Made by a program: the position numbers and the translations under genes. The notes below the pieces were generated by a model. The model searched no databases. It was not told the origin of the DNA and saw only the letters and a list, made by a program, of their open reading frames with translations. This document shows positions 17,316 through 26,220 of a stretch of 64,000 nt of DNA, piece by piece (position 1 is the first letter of the stretch; every line of letters begins with the position of its first letter). Source of the DNA: JADJNY01 sp046349615 (GTDB taxonomy: Bacteria; Planctomycetota; UBA1135; GCA-002686595). The stretch lies in the NCBI GenBank assembly GCA_046349615.1, contig JAXMBZ010000004.1:186001-250000 (forward strand), in the 5' to 3' direction.

Positions 17316-19486
17316 GCGCGAGTGCGACACCGGGCGCGACCGCACCGGCCGCGAGCGCGGCCGGGCCCTCGCTCGCCGCGCGTCTCGGCCGGGCGTGCGT
17401 CGGCGCGCGCCGCGACCTCGAGGTGTCGCGCCACGTCTTCCGCGGCGAGGTCGCGTACGTCGTCCACGACCCGCTGACGCTGCAGAACCACCGCCTCGGG
17501 CTCGCCGAGTACGCGATCTTCGTGCACCTCGACGAGGAGCGCCCCCTCGGGTCGATCTTCGCGGAACTCGTCGAGCGCGGCGAGCTCCGCGCCGAGGACG
17601 AAGAGGAGTTCTACCGGTTCGTCTTCTCGCTGCACCGGCTCGGCTTCCTCTCGCTTCCGCTCGACGACGCGAAGAGCCTGCACCGCCGCGCCGAAGCGAA
17701 GCGCTCCGCGGAAACGCGCCGTCTCGGGACGGCGTTCCTCTCGCTCCAGATCCCGCTGTGGAACCCGGAGCGCTTCCTGAAGCGCACCGAGGCGCTCGCG
17801 CGCCCGTTCTTCACGCGCACCGCCGCGCTCGTCTGGTTCGCGGTCGTCGCGACGGCGGGCGTGATCGTCGCGCGCAACGCGAGCGAGTTCACCGCCCCGC
17901 TCGCCGATGTCTTCGGCAACGGGAACCTGCCGCTGCTCTGGACGTGCCTCGTCCTCCTCAAGGTCGCGCACGAGTTCGGTCACGCGTACGCGTGCCACCT
18001 CTTCGGGGGCCGCGTGCCGAAGATGGGCGTGAACTTCATCCTGTTCACGCCGACGGCGTGGGTCGACGCGTCGAGTTCGTGGGGCTTCCCGAGCCGCTGG
18101 CGCCGGCTCTTCGTGTGCCTCGCGGGGATGTACGTCGAGCTCTTCCTCGCCGCGCTCGGCGTCTTCGTGTGGAGCGCGACGGCGCCGGGACTCGTCCACT
18201 CCGTCGCGCACAACGTCGTGCTTCTCGCGAGCGTCGTGACGGTAGCGTTCAACCTCAACCCGCTCCTGCGCTACGACGGCTACCACGCGCTGTGCGACCT
18301 GCTCGAGGTGCCGAACCTCCGCGCGCGCGCCACGGCGCACGCGCTCGGCGCGGCGAAGTCGGTCCTGCTCGGGCTCCCGAACGACGCGGCGCCGAAGGAG
18401 CGCCGCCTGCGCGCCCTCTTCCTCGGCTACTCGATCGGCTGCGCCGCCTCGCGCGTGCTCGTCGCCGTCGGTCTCTGCGCCGCGATCGCGACGCGCTTCT
18501 ACGCGCTCGGCGTGCTCCTCGGCGTCGGGTACCTCGCCCTCGAGCTCGGCCGCGTCCTCCTCCGCGTCGCGCCGTGGCTCTGGAGCTCGCCGGAGACGGC
18601 CGGCGTGCGTGCGCGCGCGGTCGCCCTGTCGCTCCTCCTCTTCGCGCTGCTCCCGCTCGCGCTCGCCGCGCTGCCGACGCCGCCGCGCGCGCTCGTCGAC
18701 GGCGTCGTCGCGCACCGCACCGAAGCGCCGGTCTGCACGGAGATCGACGGCGAACTCGCCGAGCTCCTCGTCGAGCCCGGCGACGCGGTCCACGCCGGCG
18801 ACCCGATCGCGCGTCTCGCCACGCCCGGCGCCGAGGAGCGTGTCGAGGCCGCCCGCGCGCGCCTCGCCGCGGAGGAGGTCCGCGCGCGGGCCGACTGGGC
18901 GCGCGACCCGAGCCTCGAGGGCGTCCACGCGCCGCGCATCCAGACCGCGCGCGCCGAGCTCGCCGAAGCCCGACGCGACGTCGCGCAACGCTGGCTGCGC
19001 GCGCCGGTCGACGGCGTGGTCCTCGCGACCCTCTCGCAGCGCGCGATCGGGACCTTCCTCGAGCGCGGCGCGGAGGTCGCCCGCGTCGGCGCGGGACCGG
19101 TCACGGTGCGCGCGCTCTGCTCGCAGGAGGACTTCGCCCGCGCCGCGCCCGCCGTCGGCGCGACGGTCGAGTTCCGCGCCGCAGCCGAGCCCGGCGTGAC
19201 CCACCACGGCACGATCGAGCGCGTCGTCCCGAACGGCGGGCGCGCCCTCGACGCGGCCCTCGCGCCGCTCTCCGAGCTCGGCGGCGGCGGCATCGCGGTC
19301 GATCCGCGCACGCGGGAAGCGAGCCGGGCCCACTTCGAGCTCGTCATCGCGCTGGACGCCGAAGCCGCCCTCCCTCCGACGGGCTCGACCGGCGCGGTGC
19401 GCCTCGCCGCCCCGTCGGAGCGCTTCGGGAACGAGCTCCTCCGCCGCGCGATCCTCTTCCTGCGGCGCCTCTCCGAGAGCGGCTGA
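17312..19486 (+). CDS. PqqD-like / M50 site-2 protease / HlyD fusion membrane protein
   Basis: 724 residues. Residues ~35-120 look like a PqqD-type winged domain (RHVFRGEVAYVVHDP, then a helical part), known to bind peptide substrates in modified-peptide systems. Several membrane helices carry the M50 zinc motif HEFGH at 220-224 and the partner motif NPLLRYDG at 316-323, so the protease core appears intact. After the membrane part a lipoyl-like/HlyD segment runs from ~460 (VEPGDAVHAGDPIARL) to the end. Relatives are annotated as peptide zinc metalloproteases near efflux adaptors. It starts inside the stop of the GAF-adaptor gene. I infer a role in processing or export of a secreted substrate, plausibly the giant protein; the substrate is not shown. 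Confidence 0.75.
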   Translation: MSASATPGATAPAASAAGPSLAARLGRACVGARRDLEVSRHVFRGEVAYVVHDPLTLQNHRLGLAEYAIFVHLDEERPLGSIFAELVERGELRAEDEEEFYRFVFSLHRLGFLSLPLDDAKSLHRRAEAKRSAETRRLGTAFLSLQIPLWNPERFLKRTEALARPFFTRTAALVWFAVVATAGVIVARNASEFTAPLADVFGNGNLPLLWTCLVLLKVAHEFGHAYACHLFGGRVPKMGVNFILFTPTAWVDASSSWGFPSRWRRLFVCLAGMYVELFLAALGVFVWSATAPGLVHSVAHNVVLLASVVTVAFNLNPLLRYDGYHALCDLLEVPNLRARATAHALGAAKSVLLGLPNDAAPKERRLRALFLGYSIGCAASRVLVAVGLCAAIATRFYALGVLLGVGYLALELGRVLLRVAPWLWSSPETAGVRARAVALSLLLFALLPLALAALPTPPRALVDGVVAHRTEAPVCTEIDGELAELLVEPGDAVHAGDPIARLATPGAEERVEAARARLAAEEVRARADWARDPSLEGVHAPRIQTARAELAEARRDVAQRWLRAPVDGVVLATLSQRAIGTFLERGAEVARVGAGPVTVRALCSQEDFARAAPAVGATVEFRAAAEPGVTHHGTIERVVPNGGRALDAALAPLSELGGGGIAVDPRTREASRAHFELVIALDAEAALPPTGSTGAVRLAAPSERFGNELLRRAILFLRRLSESG

Positions 19487-19515
19487 TCGCGCTTTCGACG
19501 CCCCGCCGCGGCCGC

Positions 19516-19521
19516 TACCCT
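19516..19521 (+). promoter_or_regulatory. -10-like element of lysS
   Basis: TACCCT with 9 nt to the lysS ATG, so the predicted transcript would have a 3-nt leader. TTTCGA lies 17 nt upstream (19493-19498) as a weak -35. No Shine-Dalgarno sequence could fit. Confidence 0.5.
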
Positions 19522-19530
19522 GTGCGGCCC

Positions 19531-21039
19531 ATGACGGAGCTCGTCCACCCCGACCGGATCGCGAAGCTCGAGGCGCTGCGCGCCGCGGGCAAGGATCCCT
19601 ACCCCGCGCGCGGCGTCGCCGCGACGCCGATCGCCGACGTCCTCGCGGGCCTCGGCACCGCCGCCGAACCCGGCCCGCTCGCCGGGAAGACCGCGACGCT
19701 CGCGGGGCGCCTGCTCAACCTGCGCGATTTCGGCAAGCTGATGTTCGCGCCGCTCGTCGACCGCACGGGACGCCTGCAGATCGGCTTCCAACGCGCGGAG
19801 CTCGAAGCGTGGTGGCCCGAGCGCAAGTGGCTCGACGGCGGCGACCAGGTCGGCGTCACCGGCGTGCTCGGCCACACGCAGAAGGGCGAGCCCACGCTGT
19901 GGGCGCGCGAGGTGAAGCTCCTCGCGAAGGCCGTCGCGCCGCCGCCCGAGAAGTGGCACGGCCTGACGGACAAGGAGCTGCGCTACCGCCGCCGCTACGT
20001 CGACCTGTGGGCGTCCGACGGCGTGCGCGACGTGTTCGTGAAGCGCAGCAAGGTGCTCAGCACGATCCGCCGCTTCCTCGAGAGCGAGGGCTACCTCGAG
20101 GTCGAGACGCCGACGCTGCACCCGATCGCGGGCGGCGCCGCCGCGCGCCCGTTCATCACGCACCACAACGCGCTCGGGATGGACCTCTTCCTGCGCATCG
20201 CGCCCGAGCTCTACTTGAAACGCTTGATCGTCGGCGGCCTCGAGCGCGTCTTCGAGGTCAGCCGCAACTTCCGGAACGAAGGGCTCTCGCCGCGCCACAA
20301 CCCCGAGTTCACGATGCTCGAGCTGTACGAGGCGCAGGCCGACTACCGCCGGATGATGGAGCTCGTCGAGCGCATGTTCGAACTCGCCGCGCGCGAGGTG
20401 AACGGCACGACGAGGGTCCACTTCCGCGGCAAGGACTACGACCTCGTGGCCCCCTTCCGCCGCGTCGCGTACGCGGAGCTCTTCGAGAAGGTCGCGGGCT
20501 TCGCGCTCCATCCGCTCGACGAGACGAAGCTCGTCGCGAAGGCGCGCGAGAAGGGCCTCGCGGTCGACCCGAAGACGCTCAAGAACGAAGCGGCGCTCTG
20601 GAAGCTCGCCGACGGCGTGCTCGAGGCGTGCATCACGGACGAGCTCGAGGGGCCCGTGTTCCTCACCGACTACCCCGTCGCGATCAGCCCGCTCGCGAAG
20701 AAGAAGCCCGGCAGCGACTGGCTCACCGAGCGCTTCGAGGTCTACGTCGCGGGCATGGAGCTCGGCAACGCGTTCAGCGAGCTGAACGACCCCGCCGAGC
20801 AGGCCGCGCGCTTCGAGGAACAGGTCGCGAGCAAGGACCCCGAAGCGCCGGGCGAGGTCGACTGGGACTACGTGCAGGCGCTCGAGTTCGGCATGCCGCC
20901 CGCGGGCGGCCTCGGCATCGGCATCGACCGCCTCGTCATGGTGCTCACCGGACAGGACTCGATCCGCGACGTGCTGCTGTTCCCCGCGATGAAGCCGCTG
21001 CGCGAGGAGAGCGAGGTCGCGGCGGCGCCCGCGCCCTAG
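19531..21039 (+). CDS. lysS: Lysine--tRNA ligase (class II)
   Basis: 502 residues, the usual length for bacterial class II LysRS. An N-terminal OB-fold anticodon-binding domain (TLAGRLLNLRDFGKLMF) precedes the catalytic domain with motif 1 near RRYVDLW, motif 2 in FRNEGLSPRHNPEFT and motif 3 in GIGIDRLVM near the C-terminus. It charges tRNA-Lys with lysine and ATP in the cytoplasm. The ATG follows a -10-like TACCCT by only 9 nt, giving an almost leaderless mRNA. The Lol-type exporter genes follow on the same strand, beginning 30 nt after the stop, and may be co-transcribed. Confidence 0.95.
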   Translation: MTELVHPDRIAKLEALRAAGKDPYPARGVAATPIADVLAGLGTAAEPGPLAGKTATLAGRLLNLRDFGKLMFAPLVDRTGRLQIGFQRAELEAWWPERKWLDGGDQVGVTGVLGHTQKGEPTLWAREVKLLAKAVAPPPEKWHGLTDKELRYRRRYVDLWASDGVRDVFVKRSKVLSTIRRFLESEGYLEVETPTLHPIAGGAAARPFITHHNALGMDLFLRIAPELYLKRLIVGGLERVFEVSRNFRNEGLSPRHNPEFTMLELYEAQADYRRMMELVERMFELAAREVNGTTRVHFRGKDYDLVAPFRRVAYAELFEKVAGFALHPLDETKLVAKAREKGLAVDPKTLKNEAALWKLADGVLEACITDELEGPVFLTDYPVAISPLAKKKPGSDWLTERFEVYVAGMELGNAFSELNDPAEQAARFEEQVASKDPEAPGEVDWDYVQALEFGMPPAGGLGIGIDRLVMVLTGQDSIRDVLLFPAMKPLREESEVAAAPAP

Positions 21040-21069
21040 CGCCGGCATCGCCGCGCACCGCGCGCCCCC

Positions 21070-22470
21070 ATGTACAAGACCTTCCTCTCGTGGCGCTACT
21101 TGCTCGCGCGCCGCACGAACTGGATCGGCATCGTCGGCATCTTCCTCGGCGTCGGGGCGATGATCCTGATCCTGTCGATCATGTCGGGCTTCCTCGGCGA
21201 GACGAAGAACGCCGTGCGCGGGAGCCTCTCCGACCTCGTCGTGCGGCCGGACTTCCGCACGCGGATCGACGGGACGAAGGCGGACTCCGATCCGGCCAAG
21301 CTGCTCGAGATCGTGCGCGCCGATCCGCGCGTCGCGGGCGCCGCCGTGCAGCTCTCCTGGTTCGGGCTCTTCACCGTGAAGGGCGAGACCGAGGACAAGG
21401 ACCTGATCTTCAGCGACGCGGAGTTCAGCAAGCAGAGCGGCGTGCGGCTCGTCGGCGTCGACGTCGAGGACGAGTTGCAGACGAGCGAGCTGCGGCAGGC
21501 GCTCGAGCGCGAGCCGCTCCCCGGGCACTTCGACACGCGCGTCGCGGACCCCGCGCATCCCTTCGCTCCGCCGCCGGGCTACGCACCCGAGGGCCGGCGC
21601 GCGCCGAGCGTGCTCGTCGGCGAGCAACTCGCGCGGAACTGGCTCCTGCGGCCGGGCATGGAGATCGAGGTCTTCACCGTCCCGCCCGGCGTCAGCCTCG
21701 ACCAGATCGGCAAGGACACCGCGAGCAACAAGACGTTCGTCGTCGCGGGCACGTTCCGCACCCAGGAGAACGAGATGGACCTGGGGACGATCTACTTCGA
21801 CCGCCGCGAGCTGTCGAAGTTCCTCGGGCGCCAGCTCGAGTACACGCAGGTCCTCGTGCGCTGCAAGGACTACGAGCGCGACGGGACGGCGGTGCGCGAC
21901 GAGCTCGCGCGCAAGCTCCTCGCGGCGAACCTCGTGCGCGGCACGCGCAGCCTGCGCACGAACGAGCTGACCGAGGTCAACACCTGGGAGCAGCAGAAGG
22001 GCACGCTGCTCGGCGCGATCGAGAACGAGCGCGTGCTCATGGCGATCATGCTGTCGCTCGTGGTCCTCGTCGCCGCGTTCACGATCTTCGCGATCCTGTC
22101 GATGATGGTGACGGAGAAGCGGCGCGACATCGGCATCCTGTGCGCGCTCGGCGCGACGCCGGGCGGGATCCAGGCGTTGTTCCTCTTCATCGCGTTCTGG
22201 GACGCGCTCCTCGGAGCGACGACCGGCGCCATCGCGGGCACGTGGCTCGCGCTGAAGATCGACCCGATCGAGCAGTGGCTGTCGAAGACGCTCGGCGTGC
22301 AGATCTTCAACCGCGACGTGTACCTGTTCGACCACATCCCGGCGATCGTCGACCCGCGCGCGGTCGCGATCATCGTGCTCGTCGCGTTCGCGTGCACGTT
22401 CGTGTTCGCGCTCGCGCCCGCGTGGCGCGCAGGCCGCATGCACCCCTTGGACGCGCTCCGCTATGAGTAG
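21070..22470 (+). CDS. LolC/LolE-type ABC transporter permease
   Basis: 466 residues with the MacB/FtsX layout: an N-terminal membrane helix (WIGIVGIFLGVGAMILIL), a large periplasmic domain (~45-320), then three C-terminal helices including VLVAAFTIFAILSMM, the FtsX signature region. The N-terminus (YKTFLSWRYLLAR) is typical of the lipoprotein-releasing permeases LolC/E. With the ATPase encoded next it would extract lipoproteins from the inner membrane for transfer to the outer membrane. Only one permease gene is present, so a homodimer similar to LolF is likely. The stop overlaps the start of the ATPase gene by 8 nt. Confidence 0.85.
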   Translation: MYKTFLSWRYLLARRTNWIGIVGIFLGVGAMILILSIMSGFLGETKNAVRGSLSDLVVRPDFRTRIDGTKADSDPAKLLEIVRADPRVAGAAVQLSWFGLFTVKGETEDKDLIFSDAEFSKQSGVRLVGVDVEDELQTSELRQALEREPLPGHFDTRVADPAHPFAPPPGYAPEGRRAPSVLVGEQLARNWLLRPGMEIEVFTVPPGVSLDQIGKDTASNKTFVVAGTFRTQENEMDLGTIYFDRRELSKFLGRQLEYTQVLVRCKDYERDGTAVRDELARKLLAANLVRGTRSLRTNELTEVNTWEQQKGTLLGAIENERVLMAIMLSLVVLVAAFTIFAILSMMVTEKRRDIGILCALGATPGGIQALFLFIAFWDALLGATTGAIAGTWLALKIDPIEQWLSKTLGVQIFNRDVYLFDHIPAIVDPRAVAIIVLVAFACTFVFALAPAWRAGRMHPLDALRYE

Positions 22471-23206
22471 CTCGCACGGCGCTCCCCTCTCGTCGAACGG
22501 ACCGGTGCTCGCCGCGCGCGGCATCGCGAAGTCGTTCACGCTCGGCGATCGCAAGCTCGACATCCTCCACGGCGTCGACCTCGAGCTCGCGCGCGGCGAG
22601 CTCGTCGCGCTCGTCGGCGCGTCGGGCGCGGGCAAGTCGACCTTCCTGCACATCCTCGGGCTGCTCGAGTCGCCGACCTCGGGCGAGGTGTTGATCGAAG
22701 GCCGGAGCGCGTGGACGCTGCCGGTCACGCAGCGCGCGGCGCTGCGCAACACGAAGCTCGGATTCGTGTTCCAGTTCTATCACCTGCTCTCCGAGCTCGA
22801 CGCCGTCGAGAACGTGCTCCTGCCCGCGATGATCCTGCACGGGCGCGGGGCGTACCTCGACAAGAGGAAGGCGCTGCGCGAGCGCGCGCGCGCGCTGCTC
22901 GTGAAGTTCGGGCTCGAGCACCGGCTCGAGCACCGGCCGTCGCAGCTCTCGGGCGGCGAGCGTCAGCGCGTGGCGCTCGCGCGCGCGTTGTTCCTCGATC
23001 CGCCGATCGTGATCGCGGACGAGCCGACGGGGAACCTGGACAGCGCGACGGGCGAGAAGGTGCTCGAGCTCCTCTTGGCGGAGCAGCGCGAGCGGAACTT
23101 GACGCTCTTGCTCGTCACGCACGACGAACGCATCGCGGCGCGGTGCTCGCGCGTGGTGCGGATGCAGGACGGACGGATCCGCGCGGACGAAACGCCCGCC
23201 CGCTGA
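22463..23206 (+). CDS. lolD: LolD-like ABC transporter ATP-binding protein
   Basis: 247 residues. It shows Walker A (GASGAGKST), Q-loop (FVFQFYHLL), the signature LSGGERQRVALARAL, Walker B with VIADEPTGNLDS, and the H-loop (LVTHDE), all typical of the MacB/LolD subfamily. It would power the permease encoded just upstream, with which it overlaps by 8 nt in a translationally coupled arrangement. It ends 3 nt from the stop of nadK, which comes from the opposite strand. The LolD call depends on the permease; a general MacB-like exporter is the alternative. Confidence 0.85.
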   Translation: MSSSHGAPLSSNGPVLAARGIAKSFTLGDRKLDILHGVDLELARGELVALVGASGAGKSTFLHILGLLESPTSGEVLIEGRSAWTLPVTQRAALRNTKLGFVFQFYHLLSELDAVENVLLPAMILHGRGAYLDKRKALRERARALLVKFGLEHRLEHRPSQLSGGERQRVALARALFLDPPIVIADEPTGNLDSATGEKVLELLLAEQRERNLTLLLVTHDERIAARCSRVVRMQDGRIRADETPAR

Positions 23207-23209
23207 CGC

Positions 23210-24211
23210 TCACAGCGTCTCGTCGTGGTCCTGATCCTGGTCCGCGCGCTCGTCGAGATCGCGCGGCGGCATCGCGTCCGGCTCGACGGTCCCGCTCCAA
23301 CCGAGGCGCTCCCTCCACCGCCGATACGGATCGACGCCGGGACGCGCGAGCAGCGGCCACGGCACCGGATGCCGACGCAGGAGGACGCGGTCGCCCTGCT
23401 GCATCTGATAGAAGCCCTGACCGTCGACGACGAGCGTCGTCACGCCGCTCGCCTCCTCGACGACGACCTCGAGCTCCTCCGTCGCGCCGAGCACGATCGC
23501 GCGGTGCGACAACGCCTGCGGACAGATCGGCGTCACGACGACGCCCTCGATCGCCGGCGCCACGAGCGGTCCGCCCGCGGCGAGCGAGTACGCCGTCGAG
23601 CCGCTCGGCGTCGCGACGATCAACCCGTCCGCGCGGTAGTTCGTGAGCCAATCGCCGCCGACCTTCAGCGACAGCGTCAACATCCCCTGGAACGCGCCGC
23701 GCGTCAGCACGACGTCGTTCAGCGCGACCGCGCGCACCTTCTCACCGTGCGTGCCGGTGAAATGCGCCTCGAGGCGCATGCGCGGCTCGCGTACGGTGCG
23801 GCCGGAGAGCAGCTCCTCCAGCGCTTCACGCCCGTGGCTCGCTTCCGCGGACGCGAGGAAGCCGAGGCGCCCGAAGTTGATCCCGAGCGTCGGCACGGGC
23901 TCGTCCCCGAACGCGCGCACGGCGGCGAGGATCGCGCCGTCGCCGCCGAGCACGACGAGCGCGTCGGGCTGGAACGTCGAGGCCGCGCCGCGCGTGCGCC
24001 CCGTGCGCGCCTTGTAGAACGCGCGCACGTCGCGCTCGATCCGCAGCTCGTCGACCCGCTCGGCGAGGTACGGCTCGAGCTCGCGCACGAGCGCGTGCAC
24101 CGCTTCCTTCCGCCCGTCGGCGAGCACGAGGAGCCGCTTCACGCGGCGCTCGACGCGTGTTCCGGCGCGCGTCTTCGAACGCGGATCGCGGGGAGCGGGC
24201 TTCTTCGTCAC
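23210..24211 (-). CDS. nadK: NAD kinase
   Basis: 333 residues. It carries the NAD-kinase motifs GGDG (VVLGGDGAIL), NFGRLGFLA, the NDVVLTRG loop and SGSTAYSLAAGGP near the middle, then the all-beta C-terminal domain and a short ending resembling LREKLGW (WRERLGW). It phosphorylates NAD to NADP, supplying NADPH for reactions such as IspC downstream of Dxs. The start is a GTG at 24211 (VTKKPAP), preceded by GAGGA about 8 nt upstream on this strand; the first internal ATG would delete the catalytic GGDG. It follows dxs by 17 nt, and is the last gene of the xseB-ispA-dxs-nadK run. The C-terminal ~20 residues are Asp/Gln-rich and probably disordered. Confidence 0.93.
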   Translation of the reverse strand: MTKKPAPRDPRSKTRAGTRVERRVKRLLVLADGRKEAVHALVRELEPYLAERVDELRIERDVRAFYKARTGRTRGAASTFQPDALVVLGGDGAILAAVRAFGDEPVPTLGINFGRLGFLASAEASHGREALEELLSGRTVREPRMRLEAHFTGTHGEKVRAVALNDVVLTRGAFQGMLTLSLKVGGDWLTNYRADGLIVATPSGSTAYSLAAGGPLVAPAIEGVVVTPICPQALSHRAIVLGATEELEVVVEEASGVTTLVVDGQGFYQMQQGDRVLLRRHPVPWPLLARPGVDPYRRWRERLGWSGTVEPDAMPPRDLDERADQDQDHDETL

Positions 24212-24228
24212 GGGCGGGTCCTCGCGCG

Positions 24229-26160
24229 CTACACGAGGCTCGGCGTGAAGAGGACCTGGACCGCGCGCTCGATGCCGTCGGCGTCGAGCCCGAGCTCGGC
24301 GAGCTGCTCCTCGCGCGTCGTCTTGTGGTCGACGTAGCGATCGGGGATCGCGAGCACGCGCACACGCGCCGTCGCGTTCGCGAGCGGGTTCAACGCCTCG
24401 AGCACGGCCGAGCCGAAGCCGCCGGCGCGCTGGTGCTCCTCGATCGTCACGATCCAGCGGTAGTTCTGCGCGTGGCGCGCGAGCAGTTCGACGTCGAGCG
24501 GCTTCGCGAAGCGCGCGTCGACGACGCCGACGCGCACGCCGCGGCGCGCGAGCCGCTCGGCGGCCTCGAGCGCCTGCGTCACGAGCGCGCCGTAGGCCCA
24601 CAGCACGACGCCCTCGCCCTCGACGAGCACCTCCGCCTTGCCGGGCGCCATCTCGCGGCGCTCGTCCTTGTGGATGCGCTCCGTGCCCGGCGCGTTGTCG
24701 CGCGGGAAGCGCACGGCGAGCGGCCCTTTGAGCTCGAGTCCGAGTTCGAGCATGCGCTCCATGTCCGTCGCGTCGCGCGGTGCGGCGAGCACGAGGTTCG
24801 GCAGCGTGCGGAGGAACGCGATGTCGAAGACGCCGTTGTGCGTCGGTCCGTCCTGTCCGACGAGCCCGCCGCGGTCGAGCGCGAGCACGACGGGCAGGTT
24901 CTGGAGCGCGATCTCCTGGAAGACCTGGTCGTAGCCGCGCTGGAGGAACGTCGAGTAGATCGCGGCGACCGGACGGAGTCCGCCCTTCGCCATGCCGGCC
25001 GCCATGGAGAGCGCGTGCTGCTCGGTGATGCCCGTGTCGTGGCAACGCGACGGAAAGCGCTCGGCGAACGCGTCGAGGCCCGTGCCCGACGGCATCGCAG
25101 CGGTGATCGCGTGCACGCGCACGTCGCGCTCCGCGAGCTTGACGAGCGCGTCGGAGAACGCCTTCGTGTACGCGGGCCCCGGTTTCTCCGTGCGCTTCTC
25201 GTGCGGCGCGAGCACCTTCGCGACCGGCGCTTCCGCGGCCTTCACGCCGTGCACGCGCTCGGGGTGCGTCGGCGCCTTCGGGTGGCCCTTGCCCTTCTCG
25301 GTGAGGCAGTGGAGCAGCACGACGCCTTCGAGGTGGCGCACGCGCTCCAGGTGCTCGACGACGAGCTCGACGTCGTGGCCGTCGATCGGGCCGACGTACG
25401 TGACGCCGAGCTCCTCGAAGATGTGGCCCGGGATCACGGCGTGCCGCATGACCTCGCCGATCTGGCCGAGCGTGCGATCGACCTTCGTGCCGATCACGGG
25501 CACGGCGGAGATCAGGCTCGAGACCTCCTGCCCGACGCGCTGCACGAGCCGGTTCGAACGGATGCGCGAGAGGTAGCGCGCGAGCGCGCCGACCGACTTC
25601 GAGATCGACCACTCGTTGTCGTTCAGCACGACGAGCAGGTTGCGCCCGCTCGCCGCGGCGTGGTTCAAGCCTTCGAACGCGACGCCCGCGCCGAGCGACG
25701 CGTCGCCGACGAACGCGACGGCGTGCGGCGGGTCCGCCTCGTGCGCGTGGGCCTGCGCGAGGCCGAGCGCGGTCGAGATCGCGGTCCCCGCGTGGCCGGT
25801 GTGGAAGAGGTCCCACTCCGACTCGTGCGGATCGGTGAAGCCGCACAGGCCGCCCGTCTGGCGCAGCGAGTCGAAGCGCTCGCGCCGGCCGGTCAGGATC
25901 TTGTGCGGGTAGCACTGGTGGCTGACGTCGAAGACGAGCCGGTCGCGCCGGAAGTCGTAGACGTAGTGCAGCGCCGTCGTGAGCTCGACCGTCCCGAGGT
26001 TCGAGCCGAGGTGCCCGCCCGTGCGCTGCACGGAGTGGAGCAGGAACTCGCGCATCTCCGCGCAGAGCGCCGGGAGCTCGTCCCGCCGCAGCCGCTTCAA
26101 GTCCTGCGGAGAGCGGACGCGTTCGAGGAGGCTCGGTCCGTGGGGCGCCGGGTCGGTCAT
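24229..26160 (-). CDS. dxs: 1-deoxy-D-xylulose-5-phosphate synthase
   Basis: 643 residues from the ATG at 26160 (MTDPAPHG). It contains the catalytic GHLGSNLG stretch, the thiamine diphosphate motif GDASLGAG...NDN, the transketolase central domain (GTGLDAFAERFP) and the C-terminal domain. It condenses pyruvate and glyceraldehyde 3-phosphate, the entry step of the MEP isoprenoid pathway. A second ATG at 26172 would add four residues, but it overlaps a -10-like TAGGAT (26176-26171), so I prefer the downstream start with a 4-nt leader. It lies 60 nt after ispA and 17 nt before nadK. The organism therefore makes isoprenoids by the MEP pathway. Confidence 0.93.
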   Translation of the reverse strand: MTDPAPHGPSLLERVRSPQDLKRLRRDELPALCAEMREFLLHSVQRTGGHLGSNLGTVELTTALHYVYDFRRDRLVFDVSHQCYPHKILTGRRERFDSLRQTGGLCGFTDPHESEWDLFHTGHAGTAISTALGLAQAHAHEADPPHAVAFVGDASLGAGVAFEGLNHAAASGRNLLVVLNDNEWSISKSVGALARYLSRIRSNRLVQRVGQEVSSLISAVPVIGTKVDRTLGQIGEVMRHAVIPGHIFEELGVTYVGPIDGHDVELVVEHLERVRHLEGVVLLHCLTEKGKGHPKAPTHPERVHGVKAAEAPVAKVLAPHEKRTEKPGPAYTKAFSDALVKLAERDVRVHAITAAMPSGTGLDAFAERFPSRCHDTGITEQHALSMAAGMAKGGLRPVAAIYSTFLQRGYDQVFQEIALQNLPVVLALDRGGLVGQDGPTHNGVFDIAFLRTLPNLVLAAPRDATDMERMLELGLELKGPLAVRFPRDNAPGTERIHKDERREMAPGKAEVLVEGEGVVLWAYGALVTQALEAAERLARRGVRVGVVDARFAKPLDVELLARHAQNYRWIVTIEEHQRAGGFGSAVLEALNPLANATARVRVLAIPDRYVDHKTTREEQLAELGLDADGIERAVQVLFTPSLV

Positions 26161-26170
26161 GGAAGGGGGC

Positions 26171-26176
26171 ATCCTA
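26171..26176 (-). promoter_or_regulatory. -10-like element of dxs
   Basis: TAGGAT on the minus strand, 10 nt from the ATG at 26160. It overlaps the alternative ATG at 26172, which argues against that start. It would give dxs-nadK their own transcript besides read-through from xseB-ispA. Confidence 0.4.
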
Positions 26177-26220
26177 CCCTTCGCGGGTCGGGGTTGTCGC
26201 GCGGTCCGGCCGGCGCGGCC

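Noticed and set aside
22463..23206. ATPase of a type I secretion system for the RTX protein
   Set aside because: The gene has the LolD/MacB signatures and is coupled to a LolC/E-like permease; it lacks the membrane part of HlyB-type exporters and follows lysS.
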